From: an uncultured Myxococcales bacterium
GTDB lineage: Bacteria; Myxococcota_A; Polyangia; Polyangiales; Polyangiaceae
Direction of reading: 5' to 3'
Length of the DNA: 64,000 bases
Assembly: GCA_937949945.1 (NCBI GenBank)
Contig: CALFEQ010000020.1
Span: 1 to 64,000, forward strand
The position numbers and the translations under genes are program-made. Below, one piece after another: positions 34,678 through 41,835 of the stretch. A model generated the notes under the pieces. The model had not been told where the DNA came from, searched no databases, and saw only the letters and a program-made list of their open reading frames with translations. Within the stretch, counting starts at the first letter, position 1, and the number at the start of each line of letters is the position of its first letter.

Positions 34678-35100
34678 GTGCCCGTTCGCACGAAGCGCTG
34701 GAACGATCCCCCGGAGCCCGAGGACGGCTATCGCCTCCTCGTCTGCCGCTACCGCCCGCGGAACGTGCGCCGCGAGGACGAGCCGTGGGACGCTTGGTGC
34801 CAGGCGCTCGCGCCGAGCGTCGAGCTGCTCGCGGCCGCGTACGGCAAGAATGGGGCGCCGCCGATCCCCTTCGAGGAGTACGAGCGGCGCTTCCTCGAGG
34901 AGATGCGCCGGCAGCGCTACTGGATCGAGAGCTTCGCCGCGCGCGTGCGTGCCGGCGAGACGATCACGCTGCTCTGCTCGTCGGCGTGCACGGACGCCGC
35001 CCGCTGTCACCGCACCCTCGTGAAGAAGCTCATCGAGGAGGCGGCCTTTCCCCCGCCGCCGCCCCCGAGCGGACCGAAGGTCGTTCGGCGGCGGTCCTGA
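34678..35100 (+). CDS. DUF488 family protein
   Basis: A 140-residue protein from GTG 34678, which has GAGGACCGAGGA upstream; an in-frame ATG at 34531 would extend it over the divergent gene's promoter and is less likely. DUF488 pattern: KRWNDPPEPEDGYRLLVCRY, a WD/DAW segment, FEEYERRFLEEMR and ITLLCSSACTDAARCHRTLV, the final C-x(7)-CHR motif being diagnostic. Function of the family is not established. The Pro-rich end (FPPPPPPSG) is an added tail. It lies 56 bases upstream of purM on the same strand. Confidence 0.85.
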   Translation: MPVRTKRWNDPPEPEDGYRLLVCRYRPRNVRREDEPWDAWCQALAPSVELLAAAYGKNGAPPIPFEEYERRFLEEMRRQRYWIESFAARVRAGETITLLCSSACTDAARCHRTLVKKLIEEAAFPPPPPPSGPKVVRRRS

Positions 35101-35156
35101 CCGAGCTCGGCCGCGAGAGTTGTCGCGAACCGCCGTTGTGACTAAGGACGACCCCG

Positions 35157-36200
35157 ATGGGATCCATCTCCTATCGCGAGGCTGGAGTCGACATCGACGC
35201 GGGCGACGAGCTCGTCGAGCGGATCAAGCCGTTCGCGAAGATGACGCGCATCCCCGAGGTGCTCGCGGACGTGGGCGGCTTCGCCGGCCTCTGCGCCGTG
35301 CCGTCCGGGATCGAGGATCCGGTGCTCGTCAGCGGCACCGACGGCGTCGGCACGAAGCTGAAGGTGGCGTTCCTCACGGGCGTCCACGACACGATCGGCT
35401 TCGACCTCGTCGGCATGTGCGTCAACGACGTGGTCACCACGGGGGCGCGCCCGCTCTTCTTCCTCGACTACTTCGCCACGGGCAAGCTCGAGGTCGGCGT
35501 CGCCGAGAAGGTGGTCAAGGGCATCGCCGAGGCCTGCCGCGAGGCGGGCTGCGCGCTGCTCGGAGGCGAGACGGCGGAGCTGCCCGGGATGTACGCCGAG
35601 GGCGAATACGACCTCGCCGGGTTCGCCGTCGGCGTCGTCTCGCGATCGAAGATCGTCGACGGCAAGCGCGTCGTCGCAGGGGACAAGGTCATCGGCCTCG
35701 CGTCGAGCGGGCTCCACTCGAACGGCTACTCGCTCGCGCGGCGCGTCCTGTTCGATGCGATGAAGCTCGGGCACGCGGACCGGCCGGCGCGCCTCGAGGG
35801 CAAGACCGTCGGCGAGGCCCTGCTCGCGCCGACGCGCCTCTACGCGCGGCACGTCCAGGCCGTGCTCGCGGCGGGCGTGGACGTCCGGGCGATGAGCCAC
35901 ATCACCGGCGGCGGTCTCCCCGGCAACCTGCCGCGCGTGCTGCCCGACGGGCTCGGGGTCCGACTCCAGGGAGGGTGGCGGCGCCCGCCGATCGTCGAGC
36001 TCATCGCGGAGAAGGTGGAAGAGGCGGAGCTCCGGCGCGTGTTCAACCTCGGCGTGGGCTTCGTCTTCGTGGTCGCGCGCGAGCACGAGCAGCGCGCGCG
36101 CGAGGCGCTCGTGGCGCTGGGCGAGCAGCCGATCGATCTCGGCGAGATCGTCTCCGTGCCCGAAGGGACCGATTTCGAGGCGAGGGTGATCTTCCCGTGA
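35157..36200 (+). CDS. purM: Phosphoribosylformylglycinamidine cyclo-ligase (AIR synthase)
   Basis: A 347-residue enzyme of de novo purine synthesis that closes the imidazole ring of aminoimidazole ribonucleotide using ATP. Family motifs are all present: SYREAGVDIDAGDELVERIK at the start, VSGTDGVGTKLKVAF, DLVGMCVNDV, ALLGGETAELPGMY, GLASSGLHSNGYSLAR and SHITGGGLPGNLPRVLP. Length is normal. The stop overlaps the purN start (GTGA), so the two pathway enzymes are translationally coupled. No signal or unusual insertion. Confidence 0.97.
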   Translation: MGSISYREAGVDIDAGDELVERIKPFAKMTRIPEVLADVGGFAGLCAVPSGIEDPVLVSGTDGVGTKLKVAFLTGVHDTIGFDLVGMCVNDVVTTGARPLFFLDYFATGKLEVGVAEKVVKGIAEACREAGCALLGGETAELPGMYAEGEYDLAGFAVGVVSRSKIVDGKRVVAGDKVIGLASSGLHSNGYSLARRVLFDAMKLGHADRPARLEGKTVGEALLAPTRLYARHVQAVLAAGVDVRAMSHITGGGLPGNLPRVLPDGLGVRLQGGWRRPPIVELIAEKVEEAELRRVFNLGVGFVFVVAREHEQRAREALVALGEQPIDLGEIVSVPEGTDFEARVIFP

Positions 36201-36850
36201 GCAAGAAGCCGTTCGTCCTCGGTGTGCTCGTCTCGGGTACGGGCACCAACCTCCAGGCCATCCTCGACGCCGTCGCCGCAGGAAGGCTCCAGGCGAAGGT
36301 CGGCGTGGTGATCTCGAACGTCGCCACGGCGAAGGCGCTCGATCGCGCGAAGGCCGCGCGCGTCCCCGCGATCGTCGTCGACCACAAGGCGTTCCCCTCG
36401 CGCGAGGCGTTCGACGCGGCCGTCGTCGAGGTCCTGAAGGCGCACGACGTCGACCTCGTCGTGCTCGCGGGCTTCATGCGGATCGTCACCCCGACGCTCC
36501 TCGACGCGTTCCCGAACCGCGTCGTGAACGTCCACCCTGCGCTCCTGCCGGCGTTCCCGGGCGTGCGCGCGCAGAAGCAGGCGCTCGACTACGGCGTCGC
36601 GATCTCCGGGTGCACGGTGCACTTCGTCGACGCAGGCATGGACACCGGGCCGATCATCGCGCAGGCCGCGGTCCCCGTGCTCGACGACGACGACGAGGCG
36701 AGCCTCTCGGCGCGCATCCTCGAGAAGGAGCACGAGCTGCTCCCCACGGCGCTCCAGTGGATCGTGGAGGGGCGCGTCACGATCGAGCAGCCCGAGGGCA
36801 AGCGGCCGCGCGCGCGCGTTCGGCCTGCGAGCGAAGTCGGGAGGTCATGA
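36197..36850 (+). CDS. purN: Phosphoribosylglycinamide formyltransferase
   Basis: A 217-residue GAR transformylase, transferring a formyl group from 10-formyl-THF in purine synthesis. Starts at GTG 36197 overlapping the purM stop. Diagnostic segments: VLVSGTGTNLQAILDA, VISNVATAKALDRA, VLAGFMRIVTPTLL, NVHPALLPAFPG (catalytic Asn/His), and GCTVHFVDAGMDTGPII (catalytic Asp). The stop overlaps the next gene's start (ATGA), which is unusual because that gene is not a purine gene. Confidence 0.96.
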   Translation: MSKKPFVLGVLVSGTGTNLQAILDAVAAGRLQAKVGVVISNVATAKALDRAKAARVPAIVVDHKAFPSREAFDAAVVEVLKAHDVDLVVLAGFMRIVTPTLLDAFPNRVVNVHPALLPAFPGVRAQKQALDYGVAISGCTVHFVDAGMDTGPIIAQAAVPVLDDDDEASLSARILEKEHELLPTALQWIVEGRVTIEQPEGKRPRARVRPASEVGRS

Positions 36851-38406
36851 GCTCGTCGTCGAAGCACTACGACGTCGTCGTGCTCGGCTGCGGCATCGGG
36901 GCGCTCGCCGCGGCGGCGCTCCTTGCGCGGCGTTCGTGGCGCGTGCTCGTGCTCGGGCACGGCTACCGCCGGTCGACGTACGGCTTCGACGGCCACGTCC
37001 TCGCGCGGCGTCCGTTCACGTTCCTGTCCGCGTCCTCGCCGGCGTGGGGGCGCGTCCTCGTGGAGCTCGCGCAGTCGCAGACGTTCCGGCGCAGGCTCTC
37101 CGCGCTCGATCCGATGCTCCAGGTGCTCGGGCCCGACATGCGGCTCGATCTGCCGCCCGACACGCAGCTCTTCGCGCGCGAGATCGATCGCGAGTTCCCG
37201 GCCGTGCGACGCGTCGTCGACGATCTGTACGCCGAGCTCGCGCGCACGAACGCCGCCGCCGACGCCGCCTTCGAGCGCGACGCGGTCTGGCCTCCGGGCA
37301 CGTTCTGGGAGCGGCGCGAGACGTCGCGCGCGCTCGCGACGTTGCCATGGCTCGACGGGTCGGACTTCCTCGCGGAGTTCCCGCGCGACCACGCGTTCCG
37401 CGAGGTCGTGATCGCGCCCGCGCGCTTCGCGTGCGACCTCGTCGACAACGTCCCGGCGTTCGCGCTCGCGCGGCTGCACGGCGCGTGGACGCGCGGGGTG
37501 AGCCGTCTCGCCGGCGGCGAAGACGAGCTCGTCGACTTCCTGCTCGATCGCGTGCGGGCGCACGGCGGCGACACGCGCATCGCCGATCGCGCGAGCGAGC
37601 TCGTCCACAAGGGCGGCAAGGTCCGTGGCGTCGTCGTCGACGGAGACGACGCGCCCGTCGGCGTGGGCTTCGTCGTCTCGGACATGCCCAGCGTCCGCCT
37701 GCTCGAGCTCGCCCGCTCGTTCGTGCCGAGCCGCAACGACAAGGATCCGGTGGTCGAGCCCGCCGGCGGTCGCTTCGTCGTCTCGCTGGTCGTGCGCCCG
37801 GAAGGCGTGCCGAAGCAGCTCGCCACGGAGGCGTTCCTCCTCCCGAAGACCGGCCCCGCCGTCCACCTCCAGAAGGCTCCGGGAGGGGCCGGCGACGCGA
37901 CCCTGCTCGTGGCCGAGGCGCTCGTCACGCACGGCGAGACACCCGGCCCGAAGCAGATGCGGACGGAGATCCTCCGCACGGTGATGGACTTCTTGCCGTT
38001 CGTCGAGCGGCACCTCTTGCTCTGCGACTCGCCGCACGACGGGCTTCCGCTCTGGGACTTCCGCGACGAGAACGCGGTCGACGCGGTCAACGTCGGCGAC
38101 AAGCGCTGGGGCCTCCGCGCGCTGCTCGTCGATCGCGCGCGCCTTCGCGCGACCGGCGGCTCGCTCGAGCCCGAGCCGATGGTCCCGCGCTTCCGCGTGA
38201 GGCCGCCTCACCTGGAGGGCCTCGCGGGCGAGCACGTTCGCACGCCGCTCGGGAACGTGTTCGTCACCGGCCGGAGCGTGCTTCCCGCGCTCGGGCAGGA
38301 GGGCGAGCTGCTCGCGGCGTGGGGCGTCGCGCGGATCATCACCCGCACGGATCGTCGCAAAGAGAAGATGCTCCGCGAGATGTGGAGCAAGGTGGAGCTC
38401 TCGTGA
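36847..38406 (+). CDS. FAD/NAD(P)-binding phytoene-desaturase-like oxidoreductase
   Basis: A 519-residue cytoplasmic protein starting with a Rossmann nucleotide-binding motif (YDVVVLGCGIGALAAAALLARR), as in carotenoid desaturases and retinol saturases. The later GGEDELVDFLLDRVRAHGGD and the C-terminal GNVFVTGRSVLPALGQEGEL match the family's FAD-contact ends. The long middle domain has poorly conserved substrate-binding sequence, so the substrate is not predictable. ATG 36847 overlaps the purN stop and the stop overlaps the following lipoprotein start, making a four-gene coupled unit with purM and purN. Confidence 0.82.
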   Translation: MSSSSKHYDVVVLGCGIGALAAAALLARRSWRVLVLGHGYRRSTYGFDGHVLARRPFTFLSASSPAWGRVLVELAQSQTFRRRLSALDPMLQVLGPDMRLDLPPDTQLFAREIDREFPAVRRVVDDLYAELARTNAAADAAFERDAVWPPGTFWERRETSRALATLPWLDGSDFLAEFPRDHAFREVVIAPARFACDLVDNVPAFALARLHGAWTRGVSRLAGGEDELVDFLLDRVRAHGGDTRIADRASELVHKGGKVRGVVVDGDDAPVGVGFVVSDMPSVRLLELARSFVPSRNDKDPVVEPAGGRFVVSLVVRPEGVPKQLATEAFLLPKTGPAVHLQKAPGGAGDATLLVAEALVTHGETPGPKQMRTEILRTVMDFLPFVERHLLLCDSPHDGLPLWDFRDENAVDAVNVGDKRWGLRALLVDRARLRATGGSLEPEPMVPRFRVRPPHLEGLAGEHVRTPLGNVFVTGRSVLPALGQEGELLAAWGVARIITRTDRRKEKMLREMWSKVELS

Positions 38407-38843
38407 CTCGACGCGTCCGTGCGTTCCGGCTCGTGATCGCCGTCGCGGCGGGCGCGACGCTCGTGGCGTGCGAGAGCTCGGAGCGTCGCGACGCCGAGAG
38501 CGTGCTCGCCGCGATCGGTCGCTTTCGCACGGCCGACAACGCGGCGATCCCAGCCGCCGTCGACGCGCTGAAGGCGACGCCGTGCACCGCGCCCGACGCG
38601 TGTCGAACGCGCGACGCTTGCCTCGCCGCCGGCGAGCCGACCGCGAAGGCGCTCCGTCTCAAGGCGGAGGTGGAGCGAGGGCTCGACGCGCTCGAGAAGG
38701 GCACGCTCGCGAAGGACTCGCCCGAGGCGCAGGACATGCCGAGGAAGCTCGAAGAGGCCGAGGAGCTGTTGAACGAGGGGCGCGCTGCGCTCGCCGAGTG
38801 CGACGAGCAGGTGCGCGCGCTCAAGAGGAAGCATCGGATCTGA
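38403..38843 (+). CDS. Small lipoprotein coupled to the oxidoreductase
   Basis: A 146-residue predicted lipoprotein from GTG 38403, which overlaps the preceding stop (GTGA). The signal ends AGATLVAC. The mature part has four cysteines in a short segment (TPCTAPDACRTRDACLAAG) followed by long amphipathic helices (ALRLKAEVERGLDALEKG; KLEEAEELLNEGRAALAECDEQ). No domain is recognised. It is the last gene of the purM unit. Confidence 0.78.
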   Translation: MTRRVRAFRLVIAVAAGATLVACESSERRDAESVLAAIGRFRTADNAAIPAAVDALKATPCTAPDACRTRDACLAAGEPTAKALRLKAEVERGLDALEKGTLAKDSPEAQDMPRKLEEAEELLNEGRAALAECDEQVRALKRKHRI

Positions 38844-38897
38844 GGCTCCAGGCTCCAGGCTCCGGGCTCCAGGGATCGAGGGCTCCGGGCTCCTGGG
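38844..38897. repeat. GGCTCCAGG-type microrepeat between convergent genes
   Basis: Imperfect direct repeats of GGCTCCAGG/GGCTCCGGG occur five to six times across this gap between the lipoprotein stop and the Pro-rich protein stop. No hairpin is obvious; likely slippage-derived. Confidence 0.6.
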
Positions 38898-38899
38898 GA

Positions 38900-39925
38900 T
38901 CACGGCCACGTCGGGGCCGTGGTCGGGCCGCCTGGTGCCGGCCACGCGCCGCCTTGCATCGCGGGGGCGGTCGTCGGCGGGCCGCCCATGAAGCCCGGGG
39001 TCACCGGCGTACCGAGCGAGGTGCCTGCAGGTCCGAACGGCGTCGTGCCGGGGACCGTGCCCGGCGTCGCCGTGCCTGCGCCGGGCATGCCGGGCTCGAC
39101 GAACGGCACGGCTCCGGCCGTCGCCGGCGGCGGGGACGTGGTCGCGGGCGCAATTGGCGTGGGGACGGGCACCGGCACGATCACGATCGCTCCGGGCGCC
39201 GCCGAAGGCTGCATCGGCTCCGGCGCGCCTTCTCCTGGCTCCGCTGGTTCTCCCGGCGGAGCGAGCGGTGGCGGCGAAGGCGGCGCGGGAGCGCCGAGGC
39301 CGAAGGTTCGCTCGGTCGTGAACGGGCCCGCGCCGGCGTTGGGATCCGTCGGGAAGATGCTCGCTGCGAACGGCGGCGGATCGGTGATGAACGGACCCGC
39401 GCCGACGTCGGGATCGGGCGGCGGCATCGCGCTCGCCGCCCACGGCGGCGCCTCGGTCAAGAACGGACCCGCGCCCGCGGACATCGGCGGCGAGAGCGGG
39501 TTCGAGCCGACCGGCGGCGATGGCTCGGCAGCCGGCGCCGGCGACGGCTCGGCCGGAGGAGCGGCCGGCTCGCGCGCGGCGACCTCGGGCGGTGCGCTCT
39601 CCTCGGGCTCCTCGAGCGGCTCGGGCGGGGGCGGCTCCTCTCGGGCGACGGTCTCGTCGGCCTTCTCTTCCTCCTCCGGCGCCTCGGCGTCTCCTGTCGT
39701 CGTTGCGCGAGGCGGCGTCTGGTTCGGGGCAGGCGATGCCGGCGCCCGTGCGTCCGCGTTCGCGGCCATCGCGGGCGCGACGAAGCTGCTCGGCGCGACC
39801 GCGTCGCGGTCGCGCTCGACGAAGCACGAGCCGAAGACGATCGCCGACAGCGCCGCCCCGAGCGCGGCGCCGCCGAACGCGGCCACGGCGGAGCTGGTCC
39901 ACGCGCGCTTCGTCCTCGGTTGCAT
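38900..39925 (-). CDS. Membrane-anchored Pro/Ala-rich protein
   Basis: A 341-residue protein; ATG 39925 (MQPRTKRAWTSSAVAAFGGA) begins directly with basic residues and a TM anchor (SAVAAFGGAALGAALSAIVFGS). The rest is low-complexity, rich in Pro, Ala, Glu and Thr, with three diverged copies of GAGPF[LIT]T[ED]xPP[WF]AAS. An overlapping antisense frame of almost equal length exists, but it lacks a signal or pattern. Low complexity prevents a functional call. Confidence 0.6.
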   Translation of the reverse strand: MQPRTKRAWTSSAVAAFGGAALGAALSAIVFGSCFVERDRDAVAPSSFVAPAMAANADARAPASPAPNQTPPRATTTGDAEAPEEEEKADETVAREEPPPPEPLEEPEESAPPEVAAREPAAPPAEPSPAPAAEPSPPVGSNPLSPPMSAGAGPFLTEAPPWAASAMPPPDPDVGAGPFITDPPPFAASIFPTDPNAGAGPFTTERTFGLGAPAPPSPPPLAPPGEPAEPGEGAPEPMQPSAAPGAIVIVPVPVPTPIAPATTSPPPATAGAVPFVEPGMPGAGTATPGTVPGTTPFGPAGTSLGTPVTPGFMGGPPTTAPAMQGGAWPAPGGPTTAPTWP

Positions 39926-39967
39926 GCGGACGGAAGCTGCATCGCGCGTTCCACCGTCACAAAAGGG

Positions 39968-39998
39968 CACGCGGCCCCCTCGATGAGAGGGCCGCGTG
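39968..39998 (-). terminator. Rho-independent terminator of the OmpA-family gene
   Basis: A 14-bp stem with one mismatch (39968-39981 with 39985-39998) and a 3-base loop, read on the minus strand just after the OmpA-family stop and followed by GCCCTTTTG. Stem strength and T-run are both good. Confidence 0.75.
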
Positions 39999-40024
39999 CG
40001 TGGGGGCTATGGATGAGCGTGGAG

Positions 40025-41818
40025 CTACTTCTTGTCGCGCTCGAGGATCGTGAACGCCACGCGGCGGTTGTTCGCGCGCCCGGCGTCCGTCTCGTTGCTG
40101 TCGATCGGCTGCTCGTGACCGAAGCCTTGAGCGACGAGGCGCTTCTTGTCGATCCCGTGGGCGACGAGCCACTTCAGGACCGCGTCCGCGCGCCGCTGGC
40201 TGAGCCTCTTGTTGTAGTCGGGCTTGCCGATGTTGTCGGTGTGGCCCTCGACGCGCACCTTCTTGATCTCCGGGTGCTCGTCGAGCACTTGCTTCACCGC
40301 GCCGAGGATCGTGTCCGACTCCGGAAGGAGCTCGGCGCTGTCGAACTTGAACTTCACCTCCTGGTTGATCTTGATCTCCTTCTCGGTGACCTCGACCAGG
40401 GGGCATCCGTTCTTCTTCGGATCGGGGTCGCGCACGCCGGGCACGTCGGGGCACGCGTCCTCGGGGTCGACGATGCCGTCGCCGTCGCGATCGGGCGGGC
40501 ATCCGTTCTTCTTCGGATCGGGATCCCTCACGCCCGGAACGTCGGGGCAGGCGTCCTCGTCGTCGGGGATGCCGTCGTCGTCACGATCGGGCGGGCACCC
40601 GTTCTTCTTCGGATCGGAGTGCTTGACGCCCGGGACGTCGGGGCATGCGTCGAGCTTGTCGATGACACCGTCCTTGTCGCGATCCGGGCATCCGTTCGTC
40701 GACGGATCGTCGGTGCGCGGGCCGGGCTCGGCGGGGCAGGCGTCCTCGGAGTCGATGATGCCGTCGCCGTCGGTGTCGGGCGGCGCCGGAGGACAGCCGT
40801 TCTTCTTCGGATCGGGATCGGGCACGCCCGCGACGTCGGGGCAGGCGTCCTCGTCGTCGGGGATGCCGTCCTTGTCGCGATCGGGCCGCTCGTAGGCGGG
40901 CACCCACGCGACCGAGAGCAGCCCGCGGAGCTGCGGAGCGCCGTACCCGCGCGTGAGGCCGCCGCCCACGCCGGCGCCGATGCGGAAGTCGGCGATGTCG
41001 TAGTGCGCGCCGAAGAGCCACTCGGCCGGTGTGCCGCGCGTCTTGAAGAACGAGCGGGAGTCCGTGAAGACGCTCGAGGCGAAGACCTCGGGGCCGATGA
41101 CGAGCTTTCCGTCGAGCGTCTTCAGGCCGACGCCGGCGGCGCCGAGCAGCTCGCTTCCGAGCGGGCTGCCGGCGTACGCGTCGTCGCGCGGGCGATAGGA
41201 GAGGGCGAGCCTCGCCGCGTAGGTGAGGGGCCCGATGTCACCGGCGGCCATGACCTGCGGAGCGATGCGCGCCGAGCCGTCGCCCGTGAACTGCGACCGC
41301 TGTCCGGTGGGGAGCCATGCGCGGATGCCGCCGGCGAGCGTGAAGACGCCGCCGTACGTACCGAGGATACGAACGTCGGCCGCGAGGCGGACGTCGCCGA
41401 TCGCCGGCTTGTCCGCCGCCTTCAAGGTCTCGTCGACGCCGTTCACGTTGATCGTCGTCGTCTCGCCGTCCTGGTAGAGCGCGACCGGCAGGTTGAGGCC
41501 GAACCGGAAGCGATCCGCGAGGACGAGCGCGCCGCCGACGTGCCCGAAGAGCTGGTGCCGGACGATGGCGCTCCGTTCGTTGCCGGCGAGGTCGTAGGCG
41601 ACGAGCGGCTTGTAGCCGTAGTCGAGCGTCAGTCCTGCCGAGGGTCGGAGGTCACCGCGGAAGTCGAGCGTATCGTTCACGAAGAACTGGCTGCCGCGCT
41701 CGGCCGGCTCGAATCGGTCGAGTGCGAAGCCCGTGCGTTGTGCTTTCGCCGACCCCGACCACAGGCCGACGCAGGCGAATGCGCACGCGCCAAGAGACAA
41801 GGCAACGATTCTTTTCAT
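40025..41818 (-). CDS. OmpA-family outer-membrane protein with thrombospondin type 3 repeats
   Basis: A 597-residue exported protein (signal ends WSGSAKAQ). After a beta-barrel of about 290 residues come five thrombospondin type 3 calcium-binding repeats (DxDxDGIxDxxDACP pattern) and a C-terminal OmpA peptidoglycan-binding domain (VKFKFDSAELLPESDTILGA, VRVEGHTDNIGKPDYNKRLS, RRADAVLKWL, GRANNRRVAFTI). OmpA domains grip meso-diaminopimelate peptidoglycan, so it anchors the outer membrane. It has a strong terminator after it; 17 bases separate it from the gene upstream. Confidence 0.92.
   Translation of the reverse strand: MKRIVALSLGACAFACVGLWSGSAKAQRTGFALDRFEPAERGSQFFVNDTLDFRGDLRPSAGLTLDYGYKPLVAYDLAGNERSAIVRHQLFGHVGGALVLADRFRFGLNLPVALYQDGETTTINVNGVDETLKAADKPAIGDVRLAADVRILGTYGGVFTLAGGIRAWLPTGQRSQFTGDGSARIAPQVMAAGDIGPLTYAARLALSYRPRDDAYAGSPLGSELLGAAGVGLKTLDGKLVIGPEVFASSVFTDSRSFFKTRGTPAEWLFGAHYDIADFRIGAGVGGGLTRGYGAPQLRGLLSVAWVPAYERPDRDKDGIPDDEDACPDVAGVPDPDPKKNGCPPAPPDTDGDGIIDSEDACPAEPGPRTDDPSTNGCPDRDKDGVIDKLDACPDVPGVKHSDPKKNGCPPDRDDDGIPDDEDACPDVPGVRDPDPKKNGCPPDRDGDGIVDPEDACPDVPGVRDPDPKKNGCPLVEVTEKEIKINQEVKFKFDSAELLPESDTILGAVKQVLDEHPEIKKVRVEGHTDNIGKPDYNKRLSQRRADAVLKWLVAHGIDKKRLVAQGFGHEQPIDSNETDAGRANNRRVAFTILERDKK
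40400..40882 (-). repeat. Five thrombospondin type 3 units (about 97 bases each)
   Basis: Five units encoding DRDxDGIxDxxDACPDVPG and DPKKNGCP, on average 97 bases long. The fourth and fifth are almost identical at DNA level over their second half, indicating recent copying; the second is the most diverged. Confidence 0.85.
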
Positions 41819-41835
41819 TTCATTCTCACCCTCGA

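Noticed and set aside
38919..39986. Gly/Pro-rich plus-strand frame opposite the Pro-rich protein
   Set aside because: Nearly equal length, but no membrane anchor or ribosome site; the minus frame has both a basic start and a TM helix.
40400..40882. Regularly spaced repeats as a possible CRISPR array
   Set aside because: They encode thrombospondin type 3 units in a continuous reading frame.
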